Of a stretch of DNA of 64,000 nt, positions 28,676 through 37,846 are shown piece after piece; within the stretch, counting starts at the first letter, position 1, and the number at the start of each line of letters is the position of its first letter. The position numbers and the translations under genes are program-made. The notes below the pieces were generated by a model. The model was not told the DNA's origin and did no database searches. It saw only the letters and a list, made by a program, of their open reading frames with translations. The stretch covers positions 310,001 through 374,000 of the forward strand of contig JAYQTS010000003.1 of NCBI GenBank assembly GCA_038147755.1. Reading direction: 5' to 3'. This DNA comes from UBA5951 sp012269555. Lineage in GTDB: Bacteria > Pseudomonadota > Alphaproteobacteria > Puniceispirillales > Puniceispirillaceae.

Positions 28676-29614
28676 ATGATAAATATGGCTTCACTTCGTC
28701 AGCTAAATTCTCTAATTGCAGTTTATGAGGAAGGGTCTTTTACTGCAGCGTCAGAGCGAGAAAATGCAACTCAATCCGGAATTTCTCAACACATAAGTGC
28801 AATAGAAAAAGAATTAGGAATTAACTTATTCACCAGAAATTCTAATGGAGTTATTCCTACCACGATATGTCACGGATTTTACAAAAAATCTGTTGAAGCT
28901 ATCCGAACATTAAAAACAGCTGAACAAGAGGCAATAAACGCAGGAAAAGGTCTTTCTGGAAAGGTTAATGCTGGTCTAATGCCCACATTTACTAGGGCTG
29001 CATTGGCTCCTGTTTTAAAATCAATTTCGACAACACACCCCAATATAGAAATAAGTATAGTTGAATCCTACAGTGGTAGCCTTACAGATATGGTAAAAGC
29101 AGGAGAACTAGATTTTGCATTAGTTCCTGTAATGACTGGAACTCAGGGAATAAAATATTCAAATTTAGTAAGAGACCGAGAAGTTTTAGTCTCATCTCCA
29201 TCGTTTGGAACCAATCAAGGAGAAGAAATTTCTTTAAAGAATCTTGCTCCACTGAAAATAGTTTTACCTACAAAAGCAAATATCCGACGAATTAAATTAG
29301 AGGATTATTTTACAGCTCATTCAATAGAAATTACAAACATTATGGAAATGGATTCTATGATTGGAACCTTAGAATTAGTGGGGTCAACAGACTGGGTAAC
29401 TATTCTTCCATACTTAATATGCGTGCCTGATACTCATTCTAATTTGAGACATATAAACCCAATATGCGAACCAAATATATACTCCGATTTTGTGATTATA
29501 GAACCAATAGGTAGGTCATTAACACCACAAGCTACTTTCTTCTTAAAACTATTAAAAGAAGAAATTAGTTCAATAGCATGGCAAGAAATACAACCAAATA
29601 GGTATATGAATTAA
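28676..29614 (+). CDS. LysR-family transcriptional regulator
   Basis: 312 residues. The N-terminal winged helix-turn-helix (about 4-62) reads LRQLNSLIAVYEEGSFTAAS, ENATQSGISQHISAIEKELG and LFTRNSNGVIPT. The C-terminal PBP2-type effector domain follows (GLMPTFTRAALAPVL; LDFALVPVMTG). The frame is intact. An in-frame ATG three codons in (28685) is an alternative start. It is divergent from the LLM oxidoreductase and converges with the molybdenum-hydroxylase operon, so it probably controls the LLM gene and perhaps the wider island. The inducer is unknown. Confidence 0.92.
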   Translation: MINMASLRQLNSLIAVYEEGSFTAASERENATQSGISQHISAIEKELGINLFTRNSNGVIPTTICHGFYKKSVEAIRTLKTAEQEAINAGKGLSGKVNAGLMPTFTRAALAPVLKSISTTHPNIEISIVESYSGSLTDMVKAGELDFALVPVMTGTQGIKYSNLVRDREVLVSSPSFGTNQGEEISLKNLAPLKIVLPTKANIRRIKLEDYFTAHSIEITNIMEMDSMIGTLELVGSTDWVTILPYLICVPDTHSNLRHINPICEPNIYSDFVIIEPIGRSLTPQATFFLKLLKEEISSIAWQEIQPNRYMN

Positions 29615-29660
29615 TTCAGCAAAATAAAAACTGATACCTTAATTTTATTTCTTTCCATTA

Positions 29661-32038
29661 TCAGATTTTGCCTAATGCTCTTAAAACCCGTTCTGGCGTC
29701 ATTGGCATTTGCCATATTCCACAATCAAGGGGTGATAACGCATTATTAACTGCATTCATGATAGCAGCAGGCGCACCACCAGTACCCGCTTCTCCTGCTC
29801 CCTTTGCACCTAAAACAGAAGTTTTAGTGAAGGTTTCAACATGAGCAACCGTTATTTCTGGCATTTCACCAGCCATAGGTACCAGATAATCTGCCATGCT
29901 AGCATTTTGCATTTGCCCATCAGCACCATAAACACATTCTTCATATAGTGCACCTCCAATACCTTGAACCACTCCCCCTCGAATTTGGTCATCAACAAGT
30001 TGAGGGTTAATAACTCTACCACAATCTTCTACAGCCCAAAAATGCAGAATTTTTATTAAACCAGTATTTGTGTCTACTTCGACATGAGCAGCCATAGCAC
30101 CGTTCGTAAACACAAATGGAAAATCAGTAACTCGGTAATGACGAGTAGCAATTAATTCGGGCTGAAGGTCATTTGGCAACTCATTACCACGGTAATAAAC
30201 AATTTTCGCTAAATCGCCCAAAGAGATTTTTTGCTCTCCTGAAGATTTTAAAACAACTTCTCCAAAAGAAATATCTAGCTCTTCAGCTTTTGCCTGTAAT
30301 ATAACCGCTGCTGTACCTAATACTTGTTCCTTTAGAGCATAAGCTGCTTGAAGCATCGCTTCTCCACCGATTCCTGCTCCTCTTGATGCCCATGTACCTC
30401 CACCATAAGGCACCGTAGCAGTATCTCCAGTTGTGACCTTAACACGCTCAATGGAAACGCCGAACACATCAGCTGCAATTTGCTGCAAAATAGCATTGGT
30501 TCCCTGCCCTTGTTCGGTGACGGATGATGAAACGTGAAGAGCTCCAGCTGCATCAAGTCGCACAGTTGCTCCGTCCTGAGATGCTATTGGCGCACCACCG
30601 ATTCCGTAAAACATCGGAGATGGGTTTGTAACCTCTACCAAAGAGACAAAACCAATTCCCCGATAAATTCCTCTTTTCTATGCTCTTCTTGGTCTAAGAG
30701 CAACTTATCATAATCCATTATTTCCAATAATTTATCTAGACATGCATGATGTGATAAATCATCAAAACGCATCCCTGTAGCAGATTTTGTGGGATAAGCA
30801 TCATCTGGTATAAGATTTTTTTTCCTTATTTGAACTGGATCCATCCCAATAACTCGAGCTGCTTCCTCAAGCATACAATCTGAAATCGCCATTGCTATAG
30901 GATGACCAACTGCTCTATATTGACACATTAGAGTTTTATTTTGAAATACAACATTGCCAACTGCATGATAATGCTCGAACTGATACGGAGCACCAGTTAA
31001 ATTTAGTATTTGATTGCACTCTATTGCGGATGTTCTGGGATACATAGAAAACGGCCCAATCCCTGTAAAATCATTAAATCCCATCCCAACAATACTTCCA
31101 TCTTTTCGAACACCTATCTTAGCATTAACAACATGATCTCGAGCGTGAATGTCTGTAACAAAACTTTCAAGTCTATCGGCTGTGAATTTTACCGGTCTTT
31201 TTAATAACTTAGCAATTATTGCTGTTGCGATTTCATCACCATAAGTATGCACTTTAATCCCAAAAGAACCACCTACATCATGAGCTACAACACGAACATT
31301 TTCTTCTAACATATTGAGATGCTTGGCTAATATAAATTGCAACATGTGTGGTGCTTGACCCGCATAGTACATTATTAGCTCATCATCTCCCGGAACATAG
31401 TCACAAACAGTAGCACGTGTTTCCAATGTAACTCCTGTATGTCTGCCGAATTTCATTTGTTTTTCGACCACGACTACGTCATCGCCCGAAAGTGCCTCAT
31501 CTAGGCTGCCAACCTCAACCTCGCGCTTCCATGCTAAATTGCTGTCATATTCTCTATGAATAAGGGGAGATTCTGAAGACAAGGCATCCATTGTATCCGT
31601 TACAGCTGGCAATGGTTCATAACTAATATTGATTAATTCAAGGGCGTCCTCGCCTAAAGCCCTTGAGGAACAAACAACAACAGCAACTGGTTCTCCTTGC
31701 CAACGCGCAACGTCCACGGCCAATGGATATTGGGCTGGCGATCTTAAGCCAGGTAAATGACTTAATACACCAACATAAGGTTCTACATGTTTTGCAATGT
31801 CGTTACCCGTATAAATAGCTATAACACCTTTTGCTTTTTCTGCCTCTTTAATATCAATTGAAATAATTTTTGCATGCGCGTGAGGAGATCTTAAAAAAAC
31901 GGCATGCACCATTCTAGGAAGCTGAATATCATCTACATAATGACCTTTTCCTCTCAACAGACGCGACGCATCTGATCTTGGAATAGACTTTCCAATATAG
32001 TCTGTTGGTTTATCAAAAACAGTTGCTGGACCAGTCAT
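29661..32038 (-). CDS. Molybdenum hydroxylase large (molybdopterin-binding) subunit, xanthine dehydrogenase/CoxL-like
   Basis: Catalytic Mo-cofactor subunit, about 792 residues after repair. Seen in order: DASRLLRGKGHYVDDIQ, VAHDVGGSFGIK, the Mo-site loop LMCQYRAVGHPIAMA, QGQGTNAILQQIAAD, GGGTWASRGAG and the catalytic-Glu region LGAKGAGEAGTGGAPA. The loop is not the AYxCSFR of form I CO dehydrogenase. One base is missing in an A run at 30665-30667; repair joins EEF to YRGIGFVSLVEV. I start at the ATG 32038, where it forms TAATG with the small-subunit stop; a longer frame to 32068 lies inside that gene. The substrate is unknown, probably an N-heterocycle, aldehyde or aromatic. Confidence 0.85.
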
Positions 32039-32514
32039 TAATTCTGCCTCTCTTCTATTGTTGTGCAAATAGCATCAACTATTGCTTGGTAACCGGTGCA
32101 CCTGCAATAATTTCCTGATATGTGTTGTTTTACTAATTCTCTATCAGCTGGATTACCTTGCTCAATATACTCGATGGATGAAGCAAGCATTCCAGGGGTA
32201 CAATAACCACATTGTAAGGCATTTCTTGTATGGAAGTTTTTAATAAGATCTGATGCATTTTTATCAGTTTCATATCCTTCTATAGTTGTAATTTCTGAAC
32301 CATCAGCTTGTACCGCTAAGGTCAGACAACTTCGAATTGTTACTCCATCTAAGAACAGAGTACATGCGCCACAAACTCCATGCTCACAGCCAACATGCGT
32401 TCCAGTAAGGCCAATTTTTGTTCTAATGAAATCTGCCAAATTCATTCTTACTGGCACATCTTCGATATGCTTTTCACCGTTAATAGTAAGAGTTATCTGA
32501 GCTGTCTTTGTCAT
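32038..32514 (-). CDS. Molybdenum hydroxylase small subunit, two [2Fe-2S]
   Basis: 158 residues, the electron-transfer subunit. The N-terminal plant-ferredoxin cluster site is CEHGVCGACTLFLDG (about 43-57) with the fourth Cys in IRSCLTLA. The C-terminal helical-cluster site is CGYCTPGML and YCRCTGYQAIV. Everything matches the CoxS/XdhC-type subunit and the frame is intact. No Tat or Sec leader is present, so the enzyme is cytoplasmic. It lies between the FAD and Mo subunits and touches both (shared stop/start bases), so all three are translated from one message. Confidence 0.94.
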   Translation of the reverse strand: MTKTAQITLTINGEKHIEDVPVRMNLADFIRTKIGLTGTHVGCEHGVCGACTLFLDGVTIRSCLTLAVQADGSEITTIEGYETDKNASDLIKNFHTRNALQCGYCTPGMLASSIEYIEQGNPADRELVKQHISGNYCRCTGYQAIVDAICTTIEERQN

Positions 32515-33353
32515 TATTTTATCCCCTCTAATGCACGCTCAAGGACTACTTTTGCAAGATGCTTTTTGACCTCTGGACCTGCGTTCATATCTCCCTCAAA
32601 TTGTATATCTTCAACTGCGGACTGCGCATTTTCTATTAAACTCTGTGAAAAAATCGAGTTGCCAGAAAGTACTTTTTCTATGGATGCGATACGAAGCGCT
32701 TTTTCTGCGACTCCAAAAAAGGCAACTCTGACTGTTAAATCTTGATCTTGCGCTATACAAACACCTGCCATTGCGTAGTCACCATGACGTCTTGCTATTT
32801 CATGAAAACCAAATTTTTGCTTCGGCTGTGCTTTTGGCAAAATAATTTTGGTGATCAACTCATTAGAGGAACAAGCAGTTTCGTAAACCCCTTTAAAAAA
32901 TTTATTTGCAGGTTCTTCTCTAATACCTTTATTTGAAGAAACTTCTACTTTTCCATCTAACGCAAGTAAAACAGCTGGTAACTCGGCCGCAGGGTCTGAC
33001 AAGCCAATTGAACCGCCAATTGTTCCTCGATTACGGATTGCTGGGTGTGCAATATGCGGAATTACCATGGTAATTAATGGACAAAATTTTTGAATAACAT
33101 CACTATCCTGTAATTCACGATATCGAACCATAGCGCCAATCTCTATTGCTTTCGGAGTTTCTGTGATTAGAGAGAGTTCAGAAACACCTGATATGTCAAC
33201 GATAGTTTTAGGTGTTGCCATCCTGAAATTCATCATTGGCATAAGGCTTTGCCCGCCAGCTAAAAGTTGACACTCTAATTCATCTTTTTCTAGCAATGAC
33301 AAAATACCTAGAATAGAATTTGGTTTTTCATAACTAAAATCAGGCGCTTTCAT
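32514..33353 (-). CDS. Molybdenum hydroxylase medium subunit, FAD-binding
   Basis: 279 residues, the FAD subunit of the CoxM/XdhB type. The FAD-binding motifs are LLAGGQSLMPMMNFRMA (about 35-51) and HPAIRNRGTIGGSIGLSDPAAELPA-type (about 105-128), followed by the CO-dehydrogenase flavoprotein C-terminal domain. The frame is intact. It is first in the leftward M-S-L operon, with about 118 bases to the divergent OsmC gene, which must hold its promoter. Confidence 0.92.
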   Translation of the reverse strand: MKAPDFSYEKPNSILGILSLLEKDELECQLLAGGQSLMPMMNFRMATPKTIVDISGVSELSLITETPKAIEIGAMVRYRELQDSDVIQKFCPLITMVIPHIAHPAIRNRGTIGGSIGLSDPAAELPAVLLALDGKVEVSSNKGIREEPANKFFKGVYETACSSNELITKIILPKAQPKQKFGFHEIARRHGDYAMAGVCIAQDQDLTVRVAFFGVAEKALRIASIEKVLSGNSIFSQSLIENAQSAVEDIQFEGDMNAGPEVKKHLAKVVLERALEGIK

Positions 33354-33471
33354 TATAATTGTCCTATTTAAAATTTTCTTCTTTTAATCTTGCATTCTTT
33401 GCAGATGACCATAACAATTATTAACGATTATCTATTTCTTCAAATTAGACAACCCCAAAATAGGATTTCCA

Positions 33472-33936
33472 ATGACAAATATGACCCAAAAATCTGAAGT
33501 AATTATGTCAATGTCTGCAACTGGCGAAACACATGCTAGAACTAAAATTAATATTCGTGATGTAAGCTCTGTTATTGACGAACCAGAAGCAAGAGGTGGC
33601 ACGAATCAAGGCCTAACTCCAACAGAAACCTTAATGGCATCATTAATAGGTTGTACAAATGTTATTAGTAAGAGAATTGCCCACAAAATGGGCATCGAGT
33701 TGGGAGAAATGGATATTCAGCTCAGTGCCAAGTTTGACCGACGAGGGACAATGCTTGAAGAAGAAATAGATGTTCCTTTTTCAGAGGTAACAATGGATAT
33801 TGAAATCGACACTGACGCAACTGAGGAACAAATTAATATGTTAAAAATAGATTTAGCAAAATTTTGCCCAATAGCTAAAGTACTTCGTGGAAGTGGTGTG
33901 AATATTATAGAAAATTGGATCATTAATCCTTTGTAG
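33472..33936 (+). CDS. OsmC-family peroxiredoxin
   Basis: 154 residues of the OsmC/Ohr fold, a thiol-dependent peroxidase family that reduces organic hydroperoxides. The two reactive cysteines lie in MASLIGCTNVISKR (about residue 63) and AKFCPIAKVLRGSG (about 130). The frame is intact. Other ATGs at 33481 and 33508 are possible starts. It is divergent from the molybdenum hydroxylase and 56 bases before a peroxiredoxin-like gene, so the pair probably protects against peroxides made by the flavo- and molybdo-enzymes here. Confidence 0.88.
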   Translation: MTNMTQKSEVIMSMSATGETHARTKINIRDVSSVIDEPEARGGTNQGLTPTETLMASLIGCTNVISKRIAHKMGIELGEMDIQLSAKFDRRGTMLEEEIDVPFSEVTMDIEIDTDATEEQINMLKIDLAKFCPIAKVLRGSGVNIIENWIINPL

Positions 33937-33992
33937 AAGCAAATTATTATTTTAAATCTGAGTTAATACCCATTAAAAAAAAAGGAATTTCT

Positions 33993-34517
33993 ATGACACA
34001 TACATTGATACCAGATACTGCGGCACCAGAATTATCATTACCTTTAGTGGGAGGCGGAAGATGGGTTTTGTCTGAACAAAACCCAAAACACTTTACAATG
34101 GTGATTTTTTATCGTGGGCTTCATTGTCCAGTATGCAAAAATTATCTTGGCACACTAAATTCAATGATAGAAAAAGTTTCAGATTTAGGGTTTTCAGTAG
34201 TTGTTGCTTCAATGGACTCGAAGGAACGTGCCGAACAATCCAAATCTGAATGGGGTCTTGATAAAATTAACGTTGCTTATGGATTAGACATTGAAACAGC
34301 AAAAAAATGGGGCTTGTATATTTCAACTTCAATAAAAGAGGCAGAAAATGACATCTTTTGTGAACCTGGATTAATGTGGATACGCCCAGATGGTAGACTT
34401 TATCTAATCGATATTGGAAATATGCCTTGGGCAAGACCTGATTTAGAGACTTTAATGCCAAAGGCAAAATTCGCAGTTGAGAACGATTATCCTGCACGAG
34501 GCACAAGTAATCTTTAA
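33993..34517 (+). CDS. Peroxiredoxin-like (AhpC/TSA superfamily) protein
   Basis: 174 residues, thioredoxin fold. YRGLHCPVCKNYLGTL (about 43-58) gives a CPVC pair at the position of the peroxidatic cysteine, and WIRPDGRLYLIDIGNMPWARP near the end is typical of the peroxiredoxin-like family seen in marine proteobacteria. No signal peptide is visible. The frame is intact, and it is preceded by an A-rich leader with AAAGGAA. It follows OsmC and precedes the cyclase-family gene. Confidence 0.85.
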   Translation: MTHTLIPDTAAPELSLPLVGGGRWVLSEQNPKHFTMVIFYRGLHCPVCKNYLGTLNSMIEKVSDLGFSVVVASMDSKERAEQSKSEWGLDKINVAYGLDIETAKKWGLYISTSIKEAENDIFCEPGLMWIRPDGRLYLIDIGNMPWARPDLETLMPKAKFAVENDYPARGTSNL

Positions 34518-34556
34518 TTTCTAATTTATTTTTTAATTAAAAAAAGGAGCAATTTA

Positions 34557-35513
34557 ATGGCAAAGTTCACCAGACAACATATCTACGATACTGCAAAAGA
34601 ACTCTCAAACTGGGGACGTTGGGGCGAAAACGACCAACTGGGTACATTAAATAATATTACACCGGAGGATATTGTTAACGCTGCAAAGCTTATAAAAAAG
34701 GGGAAAGTTTTTGCATTAGGACTTGATTTAAAAGAAAAAATTCAGTCTGGTCTTTTTGGTGGTAGGTGGAATATGATACACCAAATGCTTGCTACAGGCA
34801 CAGACGCAGTTGCTGGAGTACAAGACTCTGATGGAAAAACCTTTTTAAGGTATGCTGATGATGCAATAAATCTTCCTTGTCAGGGATCCACCCAGTGGGA
34901 TGCGCTTTGCCATATTTTTTTAGATGATAAAATGTATAACGGATATCCTGCTACAGATGTCACTATTCATGGTTCAAGCAATCTTGGAATTGAACATGTC
35001 AGGGACAAAATGGCCGGCAGAGGAGTTCTTTTAGATATAGCTCGATTTAAAGGCGTCGATAGCTTAGAAGATGGCTATCCAATAACCAACAAAGACCTTG
35101 ATGATTGCGCAACTTCCCAAAATGTTCAGATAAAGAAGGGGGATTTTGTAATTGTAAGAACAGGGCATCAAGAACGTTGCCTTGCCAAGAAGGATTGGAC
35201 TGGTTATGCAGGCGGAGATGCCCCAGGTCTGGCGTTTGAAACAGCCCATTGGATCAAAAATCATGATATTGCAGCAATATGCGCTGATACCTGGGGATGT
35301 GAAGTACGACCAAATGAAACAGATGAGGCAAACCAACCCTGGCACTGGGTTGTGATACCAGCAATTGGTATATCAATGGGAGAAATTTTTTATCTCAAAG
35401 AATTGGCAGAAGATTGTGAACAAGACAAAGTATACGAATTTTTCTTTAATGCTCCACCTCTACATATCCCAGGAGCTGCTGGTTCACCAATAAATCCTCA
35501 AGCAATAAAATAA
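34557..35513 (+). CDS. Cyclase-family metal-dependent hydrolase (kynurenine formamidase-like)
   Basis: 318 residues in the cyclase/formamidase superfamily, metal-dependent amide or lactone hydrolases. NWGRWGENDQLGTLNNITPE near the start and the metal site CQGSTQWDALCHIFLDDKMYN (about 112-132) are typical; this subgroup has GSTQWDALCH instead of HxGTHxDxPxH. HGSSNLGIEHV and RTGHQERCL follow. The frame is intact, with SD AAAAAAGGAGC about seven bases before ATG. The stop shares bases with the GST start (TAATG), so the two are coupled. It could open a ring or hydrolyse an amide made by the oxygenases of the island. Confidence 0.85.
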   Translation: MAKFTRQHIYDTAKELSNWGRWGENDQLGTLNNITPEDIVNAAKLIKKGKVFALGLDLKEKIQSGLFGGRWNMIHQMLATGTDAVAGVQDSDGKTFLRYADDAINLPCQGSTQWDALCHIFLDDKMYNGYPATDVTIHGSSNLGIEHVRDKMAGRGVLLDIARFKGVDSLEDGYPITNKDLDDCATSQNVQIKKGDFVIVRTGHQERCLAKKDWTGYAGGDAPGLAFETAHWIKNHDIAAICADTWGCEVRPNETDEANQPWHWVVIPAIGISMGEIFYLKELAEDCEQDKVYEFFFNAPPLHIPGAAGSPINPQAIK

Positions 35514-36148
35514 TGCTTAAACTATGGGGAAGAAAAACGTCTTCCAATGTCCAAAAAATATTATGGGCATTGGAAGAACTAGGGCAGCCATATGAGCATG
35601 AAATCGTAGGCGGAATTTATGGTGGAAAAGATAAGAAGGAATACGCTTCAAAAACACCAACTAAATTAGTTCCTGTGCTAGAGGATGGCGATATTGCGCT
35701 CTGGGAAAGTCAATCTATTTTGCGTTATCTAGCCAAAAAATTTCCTGAATCAAGCATTGGAATAAAAGACATGCGTAAAGAAGCAGAAATTAATTGCTGG
35801 ATAGATTTTAGCAGTAGCGCATTTCAACCTGCTGTTATTGGTTTATTTTGGGAATTAGTTCGCACACCATCAAAACAGCGTTCAAAAGAGAATGAAGAAA
35901 AACAATATAAAGCGTTAATATCCGCATCTATGATAGTGAGTAAACAATTAGAAAATAGAGATTTTTTACTTGGAAACTTCACTATAGCAGATATTGCTCT
36001 AGGAACTCTAATGTATAGAATGCGAGATGTTGCTCCTGATTTGGCGGCAACAGCGCCTCTAAAAAGCTGGTATAACAAACTCCAAACACGACCACGTTAC
36101 ACAAAATTTGTTACCACAAGTTATGAAGAATTGCGTGCAAAAGACTGA
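35513..36148 (+). CDS. Glutathione S-transferase
   Basis: 211 residues with the N-terminal thioredoxin-like domain (MLKLWGRKTSSNVQKILWAL, with a catalytic Ser/Thr-type start), the cis-Pro LVPVLEDGD, the GSH-binding ALWESQSILRYLAKKF, and an all-helical C-terminal domain with FTIADIALGTLMYR. The frame is intact. It is translationally coupled to the cyclase-family hydrolase (TAATG), which suggests conjugation or isomerisation of a product, as with maleylpyruvate-type isomerases. It converges with the FAD monooxygenase after 12 bases. Confidence 0.9.
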   Translation: MLKLWGRKTSSNVQKILWALEELGQPYEHEIVGGIYGGKDKKEYASKTPTKLVPVLEDGDIALWESQSILRYLAKKFPESSIGIKDMRKEAEINCWIDFSSSAFQPAVIGLFWELVRTPSKQRSKENEEKQYKALISASMIVSKQLENRDFLLGNFTIADIALGTLMYRMRDVAPDLAATAPLKSWYNKLQTRPRYTKFVTTSYEELRAKD

Positions 36149-36160
36149 TAAATTTTGATT

Positions 36161-37351
36161 TTATATCACAATTGTAGCCGTAGTACTTACTATTTCATGT
36201 AAATTAGGATTGCGACTTCCATCTTCATTACCTCCTTCAGGATCCACAAAAATTGTGGCACCTAAATCACGCGCTCTATAATGAGCCCGAGCAGATGCTG
36301 CTACTCTTTCTTCAGAATAAGCGGCTAGTGCATCAGGAATATTTGAAAAGTTATCAAGCGACTTTGCAAGGCATAACGCATCACACGCAGCTTTAGTAAC
36401 GCCCATTCCAACATGTGGACGCGCAACGCAAGCTGCATCCCCTACCAAACCAACATTGCCATACCCCATAATTGGTGAGTGATGATCATAAATTGGTGTA
36501 AAAAATGGCATTTCTGATTTTTCTAATATCTCAGCAAAATTTGCAGGTAGAATTCGATGAGCAGTTTCGGTGAAACGCTTCATCACATCATCTCGCACAA
36601 GAGGAGGTGGTATTGAAACAGAATAGTAATTTCCATTATTGTCTGTCAGCATATCTTTCAATTCATCCGCTTCAACCCCAATATACCAAACGAAATTATA
36701 TCTCCGGCGCCCCTCTCTAAGGTCATTTCCAATGCCGGCTATTGGATAACCAATTATCTGGCTACCCGTGGGCACAAAAAAACCAAATGTTTTAAATACA
36801 TCTGAGCGCACTTCCTCTGACAAATCAGACTCATTAGCCAATGCCCTCCATACAACATAACCAGAAGAGATTGACTTGACATTAGGTAACATCTGAGCCC
36901 GTATGTTAGAACCAAAACCATCTGCGCCAATTACCAGATCCGCCTCTATTTCTGTTTTATCATCCAAAATCGCAATCGCTTTATTTTGCTCCTGCCGATA
37001 ACTAATAGCCGCTCTGCCTAAATGATGATGCTCATTAGGATGAGAGGCACGTAAAAGACTATGTATTCTATCCCAAGACGTAACTATTTGGGGAAACGGT
37101 AATCTGAGCAGCTCATTCCCATTTTTATCGTATGCTGTTCTATCCTTCACATAAACACCCAAATCATCGGTAGTAATATCAATTGCTCTAAGTGCTTCTA
37201 TTAACACATCATGTGTTACTATCCCTGCACCTCTACCTGATAATTCGATTTCAGTACGCTCAAAAACGTCTACCTGCCACCCAGACTTACGAAGAGCTGC
37301 TGCTGCAAATAAACCACCAATTGAACCACCACAAATAATAGCCTTTTTCAT
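36161..37351 (-). CDS. FAD-dependent aromatic-ring-type monooxygenase
   Basis: About 396 residues of the p-hydroxybenzoate hydroxylase fold. The FAD motif IICGGSIGGLFAAAALRKSGW is near the N-terminus, the DG motif LVIGADGFGSNIRAQ is central, and the GD motif VGLVGDAACVARPHVGMGVTKA is late. The last resembles the 2,6-dihydroxypyridine / 6-hydroxynicotinate 3-monooxygenase subgroup. I place the start at ATG 37351 (MKKAIICGG); the frame also allows 37378. The frame is intact. With the molybdenum hydroxylase it suggests hydroxylation of an N-heteroaromatic ring, but the substrate is not provable here. Confidence 0.85.
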   Translation of the reverse strand: MKKAIICGGSIGGLFAAAALRKSGWQVDVFERTEIELSGRGAGIVTHDVLIEALRAIDITTDDLGVYVKDRTAYDKNGNELLRLPFPQIVTSWDRIHSLLRASHPNEHHHLGRAAISYRQEQNKAIAILDDKTEIEADLVIGADGFGSNIRAQMLPNVKSISSGYVVWRALANESDLSEEVRSDVFKTFGFFVPTGSQIIGYPIAGIGNDLREGRRRYNFVWYIGVEADELKDMLTDNNGNYYSVSIPPPLVRDDVMKRFTETAHRILPANFAEILEKSEMPFFTPIYDHHSPIMGYGNVGLVGDAACVARPHVGMGVTKAACDALCLAKSLDNFSNIPDALAAYSEERVAASARAHYRARDLGATIFVDPEGGNEDGSRNPNLHEIVSTTATIVI

Positions 37352-37517
37352 AATATTCCTTAAAGCAAGGTTATTCATTAAACTTGAACAAGCTTATTAA
37401 AGATATAGACTGATACAACAGATAATCTATCTTGTTCATAATTAAAATTCAAATCTGAATGTATCTCAAATCATAAAATTCCAATTGTTTAATAAATTAG
37501 AATTTTATTGAACTTTA

Positions 37518-37546
37518 TTGACAGCAACAGCACCTTAGAGTAGCAG
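37518..37546 (+). promoter_or_regulatory. Candidate sigma-70 promoter of tRNA-Cys
   Basis: A perfect TTGACA (37518-37523), a 17-base spacer and TAGCAG (37541-37546). The -10 is imperfect but has the right spacing and would start transcription about seven bases before the mature tRNA. Confidence 0.4.
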
Positions 37547-37559
37547 ATTATATTCATAG

Positions 37560-37633
37560 GGCCCGGTGGCAGAGTGGTTATGCAGCGGTTTGCAAAACCG
37601 TGTACATCGGTTCAATTCCGGTCCGGGCCTCCA
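37560..37633 (+). tRNA. tRNA-Cys (anticodon GCA)
   Basis: The acceptor stem GGCCCGG pairs with CCGGGCC. The anticodon arm is GCGGT-TTGCAAA-ACCGT with anticodon GCA. The T arm includes GGTTCAATTCC. The discriminator base is T and the CCA end is encoded (37631-37633). It is 74 bases long. It stands at the right edge of the catabolic island and just before the Dam gene; no att-like duplication of its 3' end was found nearby by eye. Confidence 0.97.
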
Positions 37634-37846
37634 TATTTCACTTCATAATTTTATATTGGATAACAGATAGTTAAAAGCACAGAACTAACAGACCAAATAT
37701 TAGGGAACAATTTTTTAAAAAATAATTAAGATTTTCATTATAATGTTGTTATGAAAAAATGCACTCACATTTTAAAATTACGTAATTATTCTTATAACAG
37801 TTTTTACCTTTTTTTAATTTAAAAATTCTATCTTCCCGTCTATTTT

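Noticed and set aside
29661..33353. Aerobic carbon monoxide dehydrogenase (coxMSL)
   Set aside because: Subunit order fits, but the large-subunit active-site loop lacks the AYxCSFR motif of CO-oxidising enzymes; I keep the general molybdenum-hydroxylase call.
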